A DNA stretch of 64,000 bases, taken from NCBI GenBank assembly GCA_016866305.1, contig VGMX01000008.1:20941-84940 (forward strand). The letters are read 5' to 3'. The stretch is from Chlorobiota bacterium. GTDB lineage: Bacteria > Bacteroidota > Chlorobiia > Chlorobiales > Chlorobiaceae. A program made the translations under genes and the position numbers. This document shows positions 19,146 through 29,329 of this stretch, one piece after another (position 1 is the stretch's first letter; the number at the start of each line of letters is the position of its first letter). The notes under the pieces are model-generated. The model saw nothing but the letters and a program-made list of their open reading frames with translations, was not told the origin of the DNA and ran no database searches.

Positions 19146-20591
19146 TCAGTAGGCTTTCGCGAACACTACCTTGCGGATTGAGGGTTTTCCGGAGAAGATA
19201 CAGCTTCCCGGTTCGTCCATCCGGTACCTCGCAATGTACTCTTCCTCTTCGGGAATCACCCTGATGGTGGCTCTGGTTTCCTCCTTGATTTTCGCTTCGG
19301 TTTCTGCCGTGCCGTCCCAGTGCGCGATGACGAATCCGTTCTCAAGGGCTGTCCTGAATTCCTCGTAGCTGGTTACCTCTCTGGTATTTTCATTCCGGAA
19401 AGAGAGCGCCCGGTCGAACAGGTTCTGCTGGATGGTGTTGAGAATTTCACTGATCTCGAAAGGCAGGGTGTCGTCAAGCGCAAGCTCGGTTTTTTCGAGT
19501 GTGTCGCGTCTGGCGACAATGCACTTCTTTTCTGCAATGTCTCTCGGGCCGAGTTCGATTCTCAGCGGAATTCCCTGCAGTTCATATTCGGCGAACTTCC
19601 AGCCCGGAGAGTTCTGCTCACTGCTGTCGACGAATGCGGGTATGCCGTGCTTTTTCAGGAAACAGGCAATCTCCTCGGCCTTTTCGAGCACTGCAGCCTT
19701 GTCGCCGCGGAGAATCGGAATGATCACCACCTGGCGTGCTGCGAGTTTCGGTGGAAGCACCAGACCACGATCATCGGAATGCGCCATGATCAATGCTCCG
19801 ATCAATCTGGTCGATACACCCCAGCTGGTGGCCCAGACGTAGTCGAGCTTTCCTTCCTTGGTCTGGAACTGGCAGTCGAACGCCCGGGCAAAATTCTGAC
19901 CGAGATGGTGCGATGTGCCGGCCTGCAGGGCCTTGCCATCCTGCATCATGGCTTCGATGCAGTAGGTCTCGTCCGCGCCGGCGAACTTCTCGCTGTCGGT
20001 CTTCCTGCCCATGATGACCGGCATGGCCATGTACTCCTCGGCGAACTTCTTGTAGATCGAGATCATGCGCAGGACCTCCTCGGAAGCCTCTTCCCTGGAA
20101 GCGTGCGCGGTATGGCCTTCCTGCCAGAGAAATTCTGCAGTGCGCAGGAAAAGGCGGGTTCTCATCTCCCAGCGAACCACGTTCGCCCACTGGTTGATCA
20201 GGATTGGCAGATCGCGGTAGGACTGGATCCATTTCTTGTAGGATGCCCAGATGATGGTTTCGGAGGTTGGGCGCACGTAGAGTTTTTCGGCAAGTTCCTC
20301 ACCGCCGCCGTGGGTCACCACTGCACATTCCGGAGCGAAGCCCTCGATATGCTCGGCTTCCTTGGCGATATAGCTTTCGGGAATGAAGAGCGGAAAGTAC
20401 GCGTTCACATGGCCGGTTTCCTTGAACATCCGGTCAAGGGCCGCCTGCATTTTTTCCCAGATCGCATAGCCGTTCGGCCTGATGACCATGCAGCCGCGTA
20501 CATCTGAATAATCGGCAAGCTTTGCTGAACGGACAAGATCGATATACCACTGGGAGTAATCCTTGCTTCGGGAAGTGATGGTGTCTGCCAC
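19146..20591 (-). CDS. proS: Prolyl-tRNA synthetase, short (archaeal/eukaryal-type) form
   Basis: Charges tRNA-Pro. The 481 residues lack the editing insertion of the long bacterial ProS and match the type 3 (ProS without INS domain) class. Class II motif 1 lies in [17 protein letters not shown], motif 2 in [24 protein letters not shown], and motif 3 with [18 protein letters not shown]. The anticodon-binding domain and the zinc-finger-like C-terminus follow, ending in VVFAKAY with the typical terminal Tyr. Transcribed after the DUF4412-like gene, 50 bases downstream. Confidence 0.95.
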   Translation of the reverse strand: MADTITSRSKDYSQWYIDLVRSAKLADYSDVRGCMVIRPNGYAIWEKMQAALDRMFKETGHVNAYFPLFIPESYIAKEAEHIEGFAPECAVVTHGGGEELAEKLYVRPTSETIIWASYKKWIQSYRDLPILINQWANVVRWEMRTRLFLRTAEFLWQEGHTAHASREEASEEVLRMISIYKKFAEEYMAMPVIMGRKTDSEKFAGADETYCIEAMMQDGKALQAGTSHHLGQNFARAFDCQFQTKEGKLDYVWATSWGVSTRLIGALIMAHSDDRGLVLPPKLAARQVVIIPILRGDKAAVLEKAEEIACFLKKHGIPAFVDSSEQNSPGWKFAEYELQGIPLRIELGPRDIAEKKCIVARRDTLEKTELALDDTLPFEISEILNTIQQNLFDRALSFRNENTREVTSYEEFRTALENGFVIAHWDGTAETEAKIKEETRATIRVIPEEEEYIARYRMDEPGSCIFSGKPSIRKVVFAKAY

Positions 20592-20641
20592 GGTGCTTTG
20601 TTCTGGTTGAGTGAATCGGATAAAGGCGGGAAATATACAAC

Positions 20642-21385
20642 CTACTCATCAAACTTTCTCACTTGTTCCATGAGGTTTCGCAGATGTTCCTTCTCTTTGC
20701 TGCTGACGGGCTTGCGGTTCATGTCTTTTTTCGTGTACCCTTTGGGCACGCCGAATACCGAAGAGGCGGGTTTCCCTCGTTGCACGGTCTGCAGTTCCAT
20801 GGTGTAGAGCCCGTTGGCGTTGCGCTGAACGATCTTTACCGGCAATCCCTCGATACCGCCCTCCCTGAGCGTGCGGGCCAGGGAGGTGTTCGAGAGTCTC
20901 GGGTTCTGAGACTGCAGGATGCTGAAGGTCGAGAAATCACCAATGTCACCGGTGACCCACAGTTCGAGCGTTTCGGTTGTGCTCGTGAGGCTGATATGTT
21001 CGCACTGGTACCCTTTGACGACGGTCCCGCCAAGCCGCTTCAGGGTGTAGTTGCCGTCGAAATCAAGCAGCGTCGCGTTCTCGGCGGCGGTTCTCAGATT
21101 GATGAAACTGTAGTTTTTCGTCTCATGGTTGATCAGGATGGCTTCGTCGGGTCGCCCCGCTCTGGTTATGAGGCTGGTTTTAAGCGGTTCAGGTATTTTC
21201 TTCATGGTCATGACCATGTCCATACGCTGTGCACCGTTTCCGAAATAGTAGGTGACATCGGCATTTCCGCCAGGTGTTTTCAGTATCATGTCCAAAAGAC
21301 CGGTGAACTTTCCGGAAGCCATGGCTTCGGCGGAAAACAGCAGGCAGCAGAGGAGCAGCGGTATGCGCATCAGGGCTTTTTTCAT
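20642..21385 (-). CDS. Exported DUF4412-like protein
   Basis: 247 residues with a clear signal peptide ([25 protein letters not shown], cut near residue 24). The mature part is beta-rich, with a hallmark [10 protein letters not shown] segment and a strand pattern like the lipoprotein-carrier/DUF4412 fold, and a basic C-terminal helix (about 225-247). No catalytic motif is visible. No lipobox Cys is present, so it is probably periplasmic. It precedes proS on the same strand by 50 bases. Function unknown. Confidence 0.65.
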   Translation of the reverse strand: MKKALMRIPLLLCCLLFSAEAMASGKFTGLLDMILKTPGGNADVTYYFGNGAQRMDMVMTMKKIPEPLKTSLITRAGRPDEAILINHETKNYSFINLRTAAENATLLDFDGNYTLKRLGGTVVKGYQCEHISLTSTTETLELWVTGDIGDFSTFSILQSQNPRLSNTSLARTLREGGIEGLPVKIVQRNANGLYTMELQTVQRGKPASSVFGVPKGYTKKDMNRKPVSSKEKEHLRNLMEQVRKFDE

Positions 21386-21397
21386 CGTAACGTCAGC

Positions 21398-21410
21398 TAA
21401 TGATTCATTA
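21398..21410. promoter_or_regulatory. 13-bp palindrome upstream of exported protein
   Basis: TAATGA-T-TCATTA lies 13 bases before the ATG of the exported-protein gene, in the gap to divergent prmC. Perfect 6-bp arms suggest a possible operator. No regulator can be named. Confidence 0.25.
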
Positions 21411-21475
21411 ATTGGTATCTTCCCGTTGAACAGGCATCACAACCCTGAAGCTAACGAATAAATTTCAAAGCTGCC

Positions 21476-21504
21476 TGCCGGAACTTGCCGGCATCGATTT
21501 TTTT
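21476..21504 (+). terminator. Intrinsic terminator ahead of prmC
   Basis: TGCCGG-AACTTG-CCGGCA is followed, after three bases, by seven T on the plus strand. No annotated plus-strand gene precedes it, so it may end a short leader or small transcript starting in the 21386-21476 gap. Confidence 0.45.
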
Positions 21505-21564
21505 GCGGGAGGGATCCCGACACGGGCTGGATTTTTTTATCAGGTTTTACCATTTGATTGCTCC

Positions 21565-22464
21565 ATGGTGACAGAAAGGGAAAGGGAGTGGCGAATTGTC
21601 GATCTCCTGAAGACGACCTCCGATTATTTTGCCGGCAAACGGGTCGATGAGCCCCGCCTGAGTGCGGAAATGCTCCTGGCGCATCTGTACGGTGAACAAC
21701 GGCTCTGGCTGTACCTGAATCATGACCGGCCGGTTTCCGGCCATGAGCTTGCACGCTTTCGGGAACTCTGCCGGCAGCGACTTGAAGGCCGTCCGGTGCA
21801 GTATATCACCGGCGAACAGTTTTTTTACGGCAAACCCTATGCTGTCGATGAGCGGGTCCTGATTCCGAGGCCGGAAACCGAGCTGCTGGTGGAGCATGTC
21901 GCCGGGCTTCTCCGCGCCCTCAAAGAGCAGGTTCCCGGCTGTGATTTCAGGGCGCTCGACATCGGAACGGGAAGCGGCTGTATCTCGGTTACCCTCGCCC
22001 TGCTGCTGCCGTTTCTTCGCCTTTCGGCTCTTGACTGCTCTGCTCCGGCCCTTGATGTCGCTCGATCCAACGCCCTTGTGCACGGTGTGCTTGAACGCAT
22101 CGATTTTTTCCTGGCCGATCTGTTCGATCCGGAGCTGCCCTCGCGCTTTCAGGGCGCGTTCGATGTGATTGTCTCCAATCCGCCCTATATTGCGGAGGAG
22201 GAGTGGAAAGGGCTGCAGCAGGAGGTTCGGCGTTTCGAACCGAAAGAGGCGCTCATCACCCCCGGAGGCACAGCTTCGTACCTCGCGATCGCCAGGGCAT
22301 CCTCGTTGATGCTGAAACCCGACGGCGTGCTCGCTCTTGAAATTCACGCCGACGGAGCACGAAAGGTGTGCGGCATACTTGAATCGGAAGGGTTCGGCGA
22401 TATGTCGGTCATGAAAGATTATGCCGGCCATGACCGGATCGTCTGCGGCAGACGGGCTGCCTGA
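21565..22464 (+). CDS. prmC: Release factor glutamine N5-methyltransferase
   Basis: Methylates the Gln of the GGQ motif in RF1 and RF2. The 299 residues match the family. The N-terminal helical domain includes RLSAEMLLAHLYG and RRLEGRPVQYITGEQ-like segments. SAM motif I reads LDIGTGSGCISVTLAL and the amide-binding NPPY motif is present (VSNPPYIAEEEW). Terminator hairpins follow at 22519-22558. Confidence 0.95.
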   Translation: MVTEREREWRIVDLLKTTSDYFAGKRVDEPRLSAEMLLAHLYGEQRLWLYLNHDRPVSGHELARFRELCRQRLEGRPVQYITGEQFFYGKPYAVDERVLIPRPETELLVEHVAGLLRALKEQVPGCDFRALDIGTGSGCISVTLALLLPFLRLSALDCSAPALDVARSNALVHGVLERIDFFLADLFDPELPSRFQGAFDVIVSNPPYIAEEEWKGLQQEVRRFEPKEALITPGGTASYLAIARASSLMLKPDGVLALEIHADGARKVCGILESEGFGDMSVMKDYAGHDRIVCGRRAA

Positions 22465-22518
22465 AATTTATTGCCTGCGCCTTGCGTTACCATTCACGAT
22501 ATTTTCCGTCCGACTGCC

Positions 22519-22558
22519 GCCCTTCTCACGAAGGGCCTTCTGCACGAAGGCGTTTTTT
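22519..22558 (+). terminator. Overlapping hairpins and terminator after prmC
   Basis: GCCCTTC-TCAC-GAAGGGC (22519-22536) and GCCTTC-TGCAC-GAAGGC followed by G and six T (22535-22558) share bases 22535-22536 and cannot form fully at once. The second is an intrinsic terminator separating prmC from the hrcA promoter. Confidence 0.65.
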
Positions 22559-22573
22559 CGGTCATTGCGGCTC

Positions 22574-22602
22574 TTGATGGTTTTGTGCGGTGTTCGTATA
22601 CT
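22574..22602 (+). promoter_or_regulatory. Sigma-70-type promoter of hrcA-grpE-dnaJ
   Basis: TTGATG (22574-22579), 17-base spacer, TATACT (22597-22602), about 85 bases before the hrcA ATG. I could not find a CIRCE element (TTAGCACTC-N9-GAGTGCTAA) in the leader, although HrcA normally controls its own operon through one. Confidence 0.6.
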
Positions 22603-22692
22603 ACAAGTTGCCTGTCCTTAAGGGGGCGGACTGAAATTTTACAACGGTTCCGGGCTCCGGCAGCAGGAACAACAACGAATGTTTGCAGTCTC

Positions 22693-23769
22693 ATGGACTC
22701 TCGTGAACTTACCCTTCGGGAAAGGCAGGTGCTGGGTATCATCATCCAGTCCTATATTATTTCTGCCGCTCCGGTTGGGTCGAGATATATTGCGAGGAAC
22801 TACAACCTCGGTCTGTCGGATGCCTCCATCCGCAATGTGATGGCCGATCTCGAGGATGAGGGGTATATCAGCCAGCCGCATACCTCGGCCGGCAGGGTTC
22901 CGACCGACAAGGGTTATCGCTGCTATGTCGATCTGATCATGAAGGTGCAGCGCATCCATGAGGAGGAAAAACGCAGGATCGACGCTGATTTCGGACAGAT
23001 CAATTCCGAACGCAAGGGAACCTCATCGGATGTGCTGCTTTCGGCTGCAAGGGTGCTTGGCAGCATATCGCGCCAGCTCAGTGTGGTCGTCTCTCCGGCT
23101 TTCTCAAACGCTGTGTTCGAAAAACTCGACATGGTGCTGCTCAGTTCGTCGAGGATGATGGTGATTCTTTCGATCCGCTCCCTGTTTCTGAGGACCATCG
23201 TTATGGAGCTCGATATCGAGGTTTCGCGCCAGACTGTCGATCAGGTTACCGACGTTCTCAACGAGCGGCTTTCCGGCCTGACGCTTGCCGAGATCAGAAG
23301 AAGCATCGCCGCGAGGCTCGGCGGCGGCTCCTTCGATACGCCGCTTATCGAAAGGGTTATCCGTTCTTCCGGGGAGATTTTTGATGAGACACCGCTTATC
23401 GAGAGGCTGTATATTTCCGGAGCCGAGTATATTGTAGACCAGCCGGAGTTCAAGCAGCCTGAAAAGGTGCGTGACCTCATCTCGATGATCGAGGATAAAA
23501 TCAGCGTTGCAAAACTCGTCGAACGGGCTTCTGTGGAGACTGAAGCCGTCGAACCCCGGCGAAGGATGGATGTTTCGATCAGCATCGGCAGGGAGAACTG
23601 CGAACGAAACGCCGGAGAACTGACCATCGTCTCAACTCCGTATTATGTCGGGGAAATGGTCGGCAAGCTTGGTATTCTTGGCCCGACAAGGATGGATTAT
23701 GAGCACGCCGTGCGCGTACTGAACTATATGGCCGACTGCCTGTCGGCAACATTGTCCGATGTCACGTAA
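22693..23769 (+). CDS. hrcA: Heat-shock repressor HrcA
   Basis: Represses chaperone operons by binding CIRCE operators and is kept active by GroEL. From the ATG at 22693 ([15 protein letters not shown]) the protein has 358 residues, the normal length. The frame is open upstream to 22471 but that part overlaps the terminator and promoter. Winged helix N-terminus with [12 protein letters not shown] and [35 protein letters not shown], given here as the span of about residues 35-75. C-terminal GAF-like domain with [11 protein letters not shown]. First gene of hrcA-grpE-dnaJ. Confidence 0.95.
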   Translation: MDSRELTLRERQVLGIIIQSYIISAAPVGSRYIARNYNLGLSDASIRNVMADLEDEGYISQPHTSAGRVPTDKGYRCYVDLIMKVQRIHEEEKRRIDADFGQINSERKGTSSDVLLSAARVLGSISRQLSVVVSPAFSNAVFEKLDMVLLSSSRMMVILSIRSLFLRTIVMELDIEVSRQTVDQVTDVLNERLSGLTLAEIRRSIAARLGGGSFDTPLIERVIRSSGEIFDETPLIERLYISGAEYIVDQPEFKQPEKVRDLISMIEDKISVAKLVERASVETEAVEPRRRMDVSISIGRENCERNAGELTIVSTPYYVGEMVGKLGILGPTRMDYEHAVRVLNYMADCLSATLSDVT

Positions 23770-23793
23770 CCTGTTATTATTAAAAAGTATTTC

Positions 23794-24423
23794 ATGTTTA
23801 TGAGAAAAAAAGTATCTGCCGACCAGGATTTGCATGCACAGGAAAACGTTCAACAGGCCGCTTCCGAACCGGGGAGTGCCTGCACCGAGGGAGCCGATCG
23901 GGGACCCTCCGCTGCTCTTCAGGATGAATCAGCGCAGCAGAATGCAAGAATCGCTGAACTCGAAGCGGAACTCTCCGCCCAGAGAGAGCAGCTCGACAAA
24001 TTCCGTGACGAATTGCTGCGCCGTGCAGCCGAGTTCGAGAATTTCAGGAAGATCAAGGAGCGTGAGTCCCAGCAGGCCGGCACGAAGGCCCTTGAAAATA
24101 CGATCAGGGAGCTGCTTCCCCTGGTCGACGATCTCAAGCGCGTGCTTCTGAATGCCCCGCATATTCTTGAAATTACCGCCGAGGCGAAACCCTATATTGA
24201 CGGAGTGGAACTGCTGAAGCGGAATTTCGATAAGTGGCTTGCAGGCAAAGGCGTTTCGGAAATCGAGTCGGTCGGCCGCAAGCTCGATGTGCATTTCCAT
24301 GAGGCGATTTCAATGATCGAGGTTCCGGGCACCGAGCCTGAAATCATTGTCGAGGAGTACCAGACCGGCTATCTTCTCGGCGAACGGGTGATCCGGCATG
24401 CAAGGGTTATCGTGGCAAAATAG
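23794..24423 (+). CDS. grpE: Nucleotide exchange factor GrpE
   Basis: Releases ADP from DnaK. 209 residues: an acidic, low-complexity N-terminus (about 1-50), a long coiled coil (about 50-110, including [11 protein letters not shown], the GrpE dimerisation signature) and the C-terminal beta domain ending [18 protein letters not shown]. The start may be Met1 or Met3. It lies 24 bases after hrcA. dnaK is not in the window. Confidence 0.95.
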   Translation: MFMRKKVSADQDLHAQENVQQAASEPGSACTEGADRGPSAALQDESAQQNARIAELEAELSAQREQLDKFRDELLRRAAEFENFRKIKERESQQAGTKALENTIRELLPLVDDLKRVLLNAPHILEITAEAKPYIDGVELLKRNFDKWLAGKGVSEIESVGRKLDVHFHEAISMIEVPGTEPEIIVEEYQTGYLLGERVIRHARVIVAK

Positions 24424-24481
24424 GGCAAGGTGTACGAAGCGTGAAGTTTTTTCAAATTTTGACGGCATGTGAAGCTGAACC

Positions 24482-25681
24482 ATGAAGAAAGATTTTTATG
24501 AGGTGCTGGGCGTGAGCCGTTCGGCATCGAAGGATGAAATAAAGAAAGCGTACCGGAAGCTGGCGCTCCAGTATCATCCGGATAAAAACCCCGACAACAA
24601 GGACGCCGAGGAGCACTTCAAAGAGGTGAACGAAGCGTACGAAGTGCTCAGCAACGACGACAAGCGCCGTCGTTACGACCAGTTCGGCCATGCCGGCGTT
24701 GGCTCTTCGGCGGCTTCCGGAGCGGGAGGCGCCTACGGCGCCGGCGTGAATGACTTCAGCGATATTTTCAGCGCTTTCAACGACATGTTCGGCGGCGGAC
24801 GGTCGCGTGGAGGCGGAGCGCCTTTCGGATTCGAGGAGGTGTTCGGTGGAGCCGGCGGCGGAAGGCGCAGCAGGGCATCGGCAGGCATTCCCGGCACGGA
24901 TCTGAAAATCAGGCTCAAGCTGACGCTTGAGGAGATCGCCAGGGGGGTCGAGAAAACCCTGAAAATCAAGAAGCAGATGCCCTGCAAGGAGTGCAACGGC
25001 AGTGGATCGAAAACCGGGGCGACCGAAACCTGCCAGACCTGTCACGGTTCCGGTGAGGTTCGCCAGGCATCGAAAACCATGTTCGGACAGTTTGTCAATA
25101 TCACCGCGTGTCCGACCTGCGGAGGGGAAGGCCGGGTCGTGAAGGATCGCTGTACCTCCTGTTACGGTGAAGGCATCAAGCAGGGTGAGGTTACCGTGAA
25201 GGTTACCGTACCGGCCGGTGTGCAGGACGGCAATTACCTGACGCTCAGGGGGCAGGGTAACGCCGGACCGAGAGGCGGGGCTCCCGGTGACCTTATCGTG
25301 GTGATCGAGGAGAAGCCGCACGAGCTGTTCAGACGTAACGGCAACGACGTGATCTTCGATCTTTCAGTCAGTTATCCGGACCTTGTCATGGGTACCAAAA
25401 TCGATGTGCCCACACTGGACGGAGCAGTGAAGCTGACCATTCCCGCGGCTACCCAGCCTGACACCATGCTGCGCATTGCCGGACACGGCATCGGCCATCT
25501 GAGAGGATCCGGAAGGGGCGACCAGCTTGTCAGGGTCAATGTGTACGTTCCGAAGGATCTGTCGCACCAGGACAAGGAACTGCTCAGGGAACTGAAGAAA
25601 TCGGGGGCTTTTTCGCCATCCGGAAACAGCGACCGGGAGGAAAGGAGTTTTTTTGAAAAAGCCCGCGACATCTTCAGTTGA
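24482..25681 (+). CDS. dnaJ: Chaperone protein DnaJ
   Basis: Co-chaperone that delivers substrates to DnaK and stimulates its ATPase. 399 residues: J domain (1-70) with HPD in LQYHPDKNP, Gly/Phe-rich region (about 75-135), four CxxCxGxG zinc repeats ([32 protein letters not shown] at about 160-240) and the C-terminal substrate domains. Complete type I DnaJ. Last gene of the hrcA operon, with a terminator at 25712-25744. Confidence 0.97.
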   Translation: MKKDFYEVLGVSRSASKDEIKKAYRKLALQYHPDKNPDNKDAEEHFKEVNEAYEVLSNDDKRRRYDQFGHAGVGSSAASGAGGAYGAGVNDFSDIFSAFNDMFGGGRSRGGGAPFGFEEVFGGAGGGRRSRASAGIPGTDLKIRLKLTLEEIARGVEKTLKIKKQMPCKECNGSGSKTGATETCQTCHGSGEVRQASKTMFGQFVNITACPTCGGEGRVVKDRCTSCYGEGIKQGEVTVKVTVPAGVQDGNYLTLRGQGNAGPRGGAPGDLIVVIEEKPHELFRRNGNDVIFDLSVSYPDLVMGTKIDVPTLDGAVKLTIPAATQPDTMLRIAGHGIGHLRGSGRGDQLVRVNVYVPKDLSHQDKELLRELKKSGAFSPSGNSDREERSFFEKARDIFS

Positions 25682-25711
25682 CGGGCACAGAGCAGGTTTC
25701 AGGAGGGAAGG

Positions 25712-25744
25712 CAGGACGCCGGCTTCATGCCGGCTTCCTGTTTT
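25712..25744 (+). terminator. Terminator of hrcA-grpE-dnaJ
   Basis: CAGGA-C-GCCGGC, loop TTCAT, GCCGGC-T-TCCTG, with one internal mismatch, then TTTTC. It lies 31 bases after the dnaJ stop. Confidence 0.65.
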
Positions 25745-25761
25745 CATTGTTTCCTGATGGT

Positions 25762-26412
25762 TCACAGACCGCCGGTTTCGGCTTTTGCCTCCTCGGCCAC
25801 ATCGAGAGTGATCTCCCGGTAGCCCATCTCTTCTGCGTACTCTTCGGTTGCGATCTTGATCCTGTTGCGGAAAAATGAGGGTACGGAGTCGAGCAGTTCG
25901 ATCGCCTCATCGGTCCACTGCATCGCCGCGTTTCGCCGCCTGGTATCCTTTTTGTAAGCTTCGGTGAGCTCTTCGACGAACGATTCGATCACCTCCGGGT
26001 CCGAAGCCTGCTGCGGAGCGAAAATCCTTTCGGCAAGAATCCTGTTCCGGAAAAGATGCATTTTCAGCTGTGGAAGATAGAGCAGGGTAGCCATGGGTTC
26101 GGGGCTGCCGCAGGTGAGAAAGAGCGCGATTTTCTTGCGTTTGAGGTGTTTTTTCAGGTTGCTCTGGATCAGTGCTCCGAGAAGCTGCGAAGAGACCAGA
26201 AGATAGTAGATCGGAGCACCCATGATGACGACATCGAAATCCTGCAGGAAACTGTAATCGCCGGTTGCCTTGCAGCGGGCTTTTTCGACGTAAGCGCCGG
26301 TTTCAGCAAGTTCCATTCCTATGGCATCGATAAGCCGGTCGGTGGAACCGCCGGAGGAACGGCTGTCGTAGAGGATAATAGCCCTCATCTGCTGCTGCGT
26401 TGAATTCGTCAT
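25762..26412 (-). CDS. Flavodoxin-like protein with C-terminal PCP_red domain
   Basis: 216 residues from the ATG at 26410-26412. The frame continues to 26634 but overlaps the gap terminator and gap coding end. The N-terminal 10-155 is a flavodoxin/NADPH-FMN-like fold: AIILYDSRSSGGSTDRL as phosphate loop and VVIMGAPIYYLLVS. Residues about 165-210 (MQWTDEAIELLDSVPSFFRNRIK, then EEYAEEMGYREIT) match the PCP_red domain that forms the C-terminus of the BchB/ChlB subunit of dark protochlorophyllide reductase. The fusion suggests electron transfer near tetrapyrrole metabolism, which is an inference. It lies downstream of gap behind a terminator. Confidence 0.75.
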   Translation of the reverse strand: MTNSTQQQMRAIILYDSRSSGGSTDRLIDAIGMELAETGAYVEKARCKATGDYSFLQDFDVVIMGAPIYYLLVSSQLLGALIQSNLKKHLKRKKIALFLTCGSPEPMATLLYLPQLKMHLFRNRILAERIFAPQQASDPEVIESFVEELTEAYKKDTRRRNAAMQWTDEAIELLDSVPSFFRNRIKIATEEYAEEMGYREITLDVAEEAKAETGGL

Positions 26413-26518
26413 GTGGAAAGAGTGGTGTGCGTTGATTTGAACATTCAGCAATAATAACACATTCGCTGAAAAAACGCTAATCGGGGTGGAAGGAGAATGC
26501 GAAGGAGTTTCCTGCAGG

Positions 26519-26548
26519 AAAAAAAAGGAGGGCGCTTTTCCGCCCTCC
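26519..26548 (-). terminator. Terminator of gap
   Basis: GGAGGGCG (26527-26534) and CGCCCTCC (26541-26548) with a 6-base loop. On the minus strand the stem is followed by eight T (plus A tract 26519-26526). It ends 31 bases past the gap stop. Confidence 0.85.
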
Positions 26549-26578
26549 ACAGGTTTTACCGAAAGCTGACGTAGCCGG

Positions 26579-27661
<1,083 letters not shown>

Positions 27662-27673
27662 TCAAAACAAATA

Positions 27674-29095
27674 TTAACCAAAATTGTCGAGAAAAAGTGA
27701 TTTCAGATTGCTGAAACTGCCGTTGCTCATCATGACCACCACATCGTCATTCCTGAGGGCTCCTGAAAAAAAGTCCAGGATATCCTGCGGATAGGGTTCC
27801 GTACCGGTTCCGGCCAGAAAAACGGTTTTGTTCCGGATCTGCAGCTCCCGTGCGAGCAGGGCCGTGTCGAGCTGTTCTTCCGGGAGGTACCGTTCAGGGC
27901 GGTGCACCTTGCCCATCACCACCACCGATGCCGGCTCGAAACACCGGGCGAGTTCGTTCTGGAAGATGTTTCTTGTCGTGGTGTTCGATCGCGGTTCGAA
28001 ACACGCCACGATCCGTCGTCCGGGGTAGAGTGCGGCTACCGCATCGAGGGTTGCCCGTATTGCTGTTGGGTGGTGGGCGAAATCCTCGACAAGGGTTATC
28101 CCGGAGCGCAACCCTCCGGTGATCTCCATGCGACGCTTCGGCCGTCTGAAAAGCGGCAGTGCCCTTGAAATGCTTTCCATGGTGACTCCCGCATGCCGTG
28201 CGGCTGCCACCGCGGCAAGGGTGTTCATGACGTTGTGGCTGCCGAAGAGCGGTACGCTGAGCGTTTCCCCGGGATCTCCACGATACAGGATGGTGAAGGT
28301 CGTCAGATCACCGCCGCAGGAGATGTCGCGGGCAGACCAGTCGCATTGCTCCCCGAACCCGAACCGTTCGACCGGGCAGAGCGCCCCGGATGCAACCCCA
28401 CAGGCGGCAGGGTCATCTCCGTTGACCAGAAGGGCTCCATTGCGGGGAATGAGGTTGACGAAACGCCGGAAACTTTTTTTGATCTCGTCAAGCGAGTCGA
28501 AGATGTCGGCATGATCGAACTCGATATTGTTGACGATGGCAATGTCGGGACGGTAGAGCATGAATTTGCTGCGCTTGTCGAAAAACGCCGTGTCGTATTC
28601 GTCTCCTTCGGTCACGAAAAATCCCTGTTCGCGCATTCCTGAAGCACGGCAGCCGAGCGAGAAGTTTTCGGGAATCCCTCCGATGAGAAATCCCGGTTTC
28701 AGCCCCCCGTAATCGAGAAGCCAGGACAGAAGGGAGGTGGTCGTGGTTTTTCCATGGGTTCCCGTCACCACCATCGAGGTATTGCCTGAAATAAGCTCCC
28801 TTCGCACGAGTTCGGGCATCGAGATGAGTTCGAGACGGTGCTCGAGCGCGTATTCGAGTTCGCAGTTTCCCCTGCTCACGGCATTGCCGACAACCACGAG
28901 GTCGGGAATCGCCCGCTCGATGTTCTTTTCGGAAAATCCCGAGAAATACCGGATGTTGTGCGTGTCAAGGTAGCTGCTCATGGGGGGGTAGAGTCCGGTG
29001 TCGGACCCGCTGACGGCATGGCCCGAATGGGACAGGGCGACGGCTACCGAAGCCATTGCGGTGCCGCCGATTCCGAGAAAGTAGATGGAGCTCAT
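27674..29095 (-). CDS. mpl: UDP-MurNAc : L-Ala-gamma-D-Glu-meso-Dap ligase
   Basis: Recycles murein tripeptide onto UDP-MurNAc. From the ATG at 29093-29095 (MSSIYFLGIGGTAMASVA) it has 473 residues, about the usual Mpl length, and begins with the Mur N-terminal Rossmann motif GIGGTAMA. ATP loop VTGTHGKTTTTSLL (about 115-128), FDHADIFDSL, DFAHHPTA and CFEPRSNTTTRN are diagnostic of Mpl as opposed to MurC. The frame continues upstream to 29455 but overlaps the divergent aminotransferase. It starts from a good promoter at 29134-29162. Confidence 0.92.
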   Translation of the reverse strand: MSSIYFLGIGGTAMASVAVALSHSGHAVSGSDTGLYPPMSSYLDTHNIRYFSGFSEKNIERAIPDLVVVGNAVSRGNCELEYALEHRLELISMPELVRRELISGNTSMVVTGTHGKTTTTSLLSWLLDYGGLKPGFLIGGIPENFSLGCRASGMREQGFFVTEGDEYDTAFFDKRSKFMLYRPDIAIVNNIEFDHADIFDSLDEIKKSFRRFVNLIPRNGALLVNGDDPAACGVASGALCPVERFGFGEQCDWSARDISCGGDLTTFTILYRGDPGETLSVPLFGSHNVMNTLAAVAAARHAGVTMESISRALPLFRRPKRRMEITGGLRSGITLVEDFAHHPTAIRATLDAVAALYPGRRIVACFEPRSNTTTRNIFQNELARCFEPASVVVMGKVHRPERYLPEEQLDTALLARELQIRNKTVFLAGTGTEPYPQDILDFFSGALRNDDVVVMMSNGSFSNLKSLFLDNFG

Positions 29096-29133
29096 GGAGT
29101 GAAACGGTTTTTTCCTGTGATATGCACTGGTTT

Positions 29134-29162
29134 TATATACAGAAAATGCTTTTCGGTCACAA
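29134..29162 (-). promoter_or_regulatory. Sigma-70-type promoter of mpl
   Basis: Minus-strand TTGTGA (plus 29157-29162), 17-base spacer, TATATA (plus 29134-29139). The leader to the mpl ATG is about 32 bases. Confidence 0.6.
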
Positions 29163-29329
29163 GCGGACACAGGCATAAGCCGGAGGGAGAGGCCGGGAAA
29201 GCCGTTCTGCAGGGGGAAAATCGTATCAGATGCTGAAAAGAGCGGAGCAATCTTTATTATACCCACTCTTCCGGGTGCGCCCGGTCCCGGTCGACCGGGG
29301 TACTCTCCAACACGCAAATTCCCGACCCA

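Noticed and set aside
19320..20507. 395-codon plus-strand open frame opposite proS
   Set aside because: Shadow of proS codon usage. The minus strand has all class II synthetase motifs.
22471..22692. N-terminal extension of HrcA by 74 codons
   Set aside because: The extension spans a terminator and a promoter and has no homology to the HrcA winged helix, so the ATG at 22693 is used.
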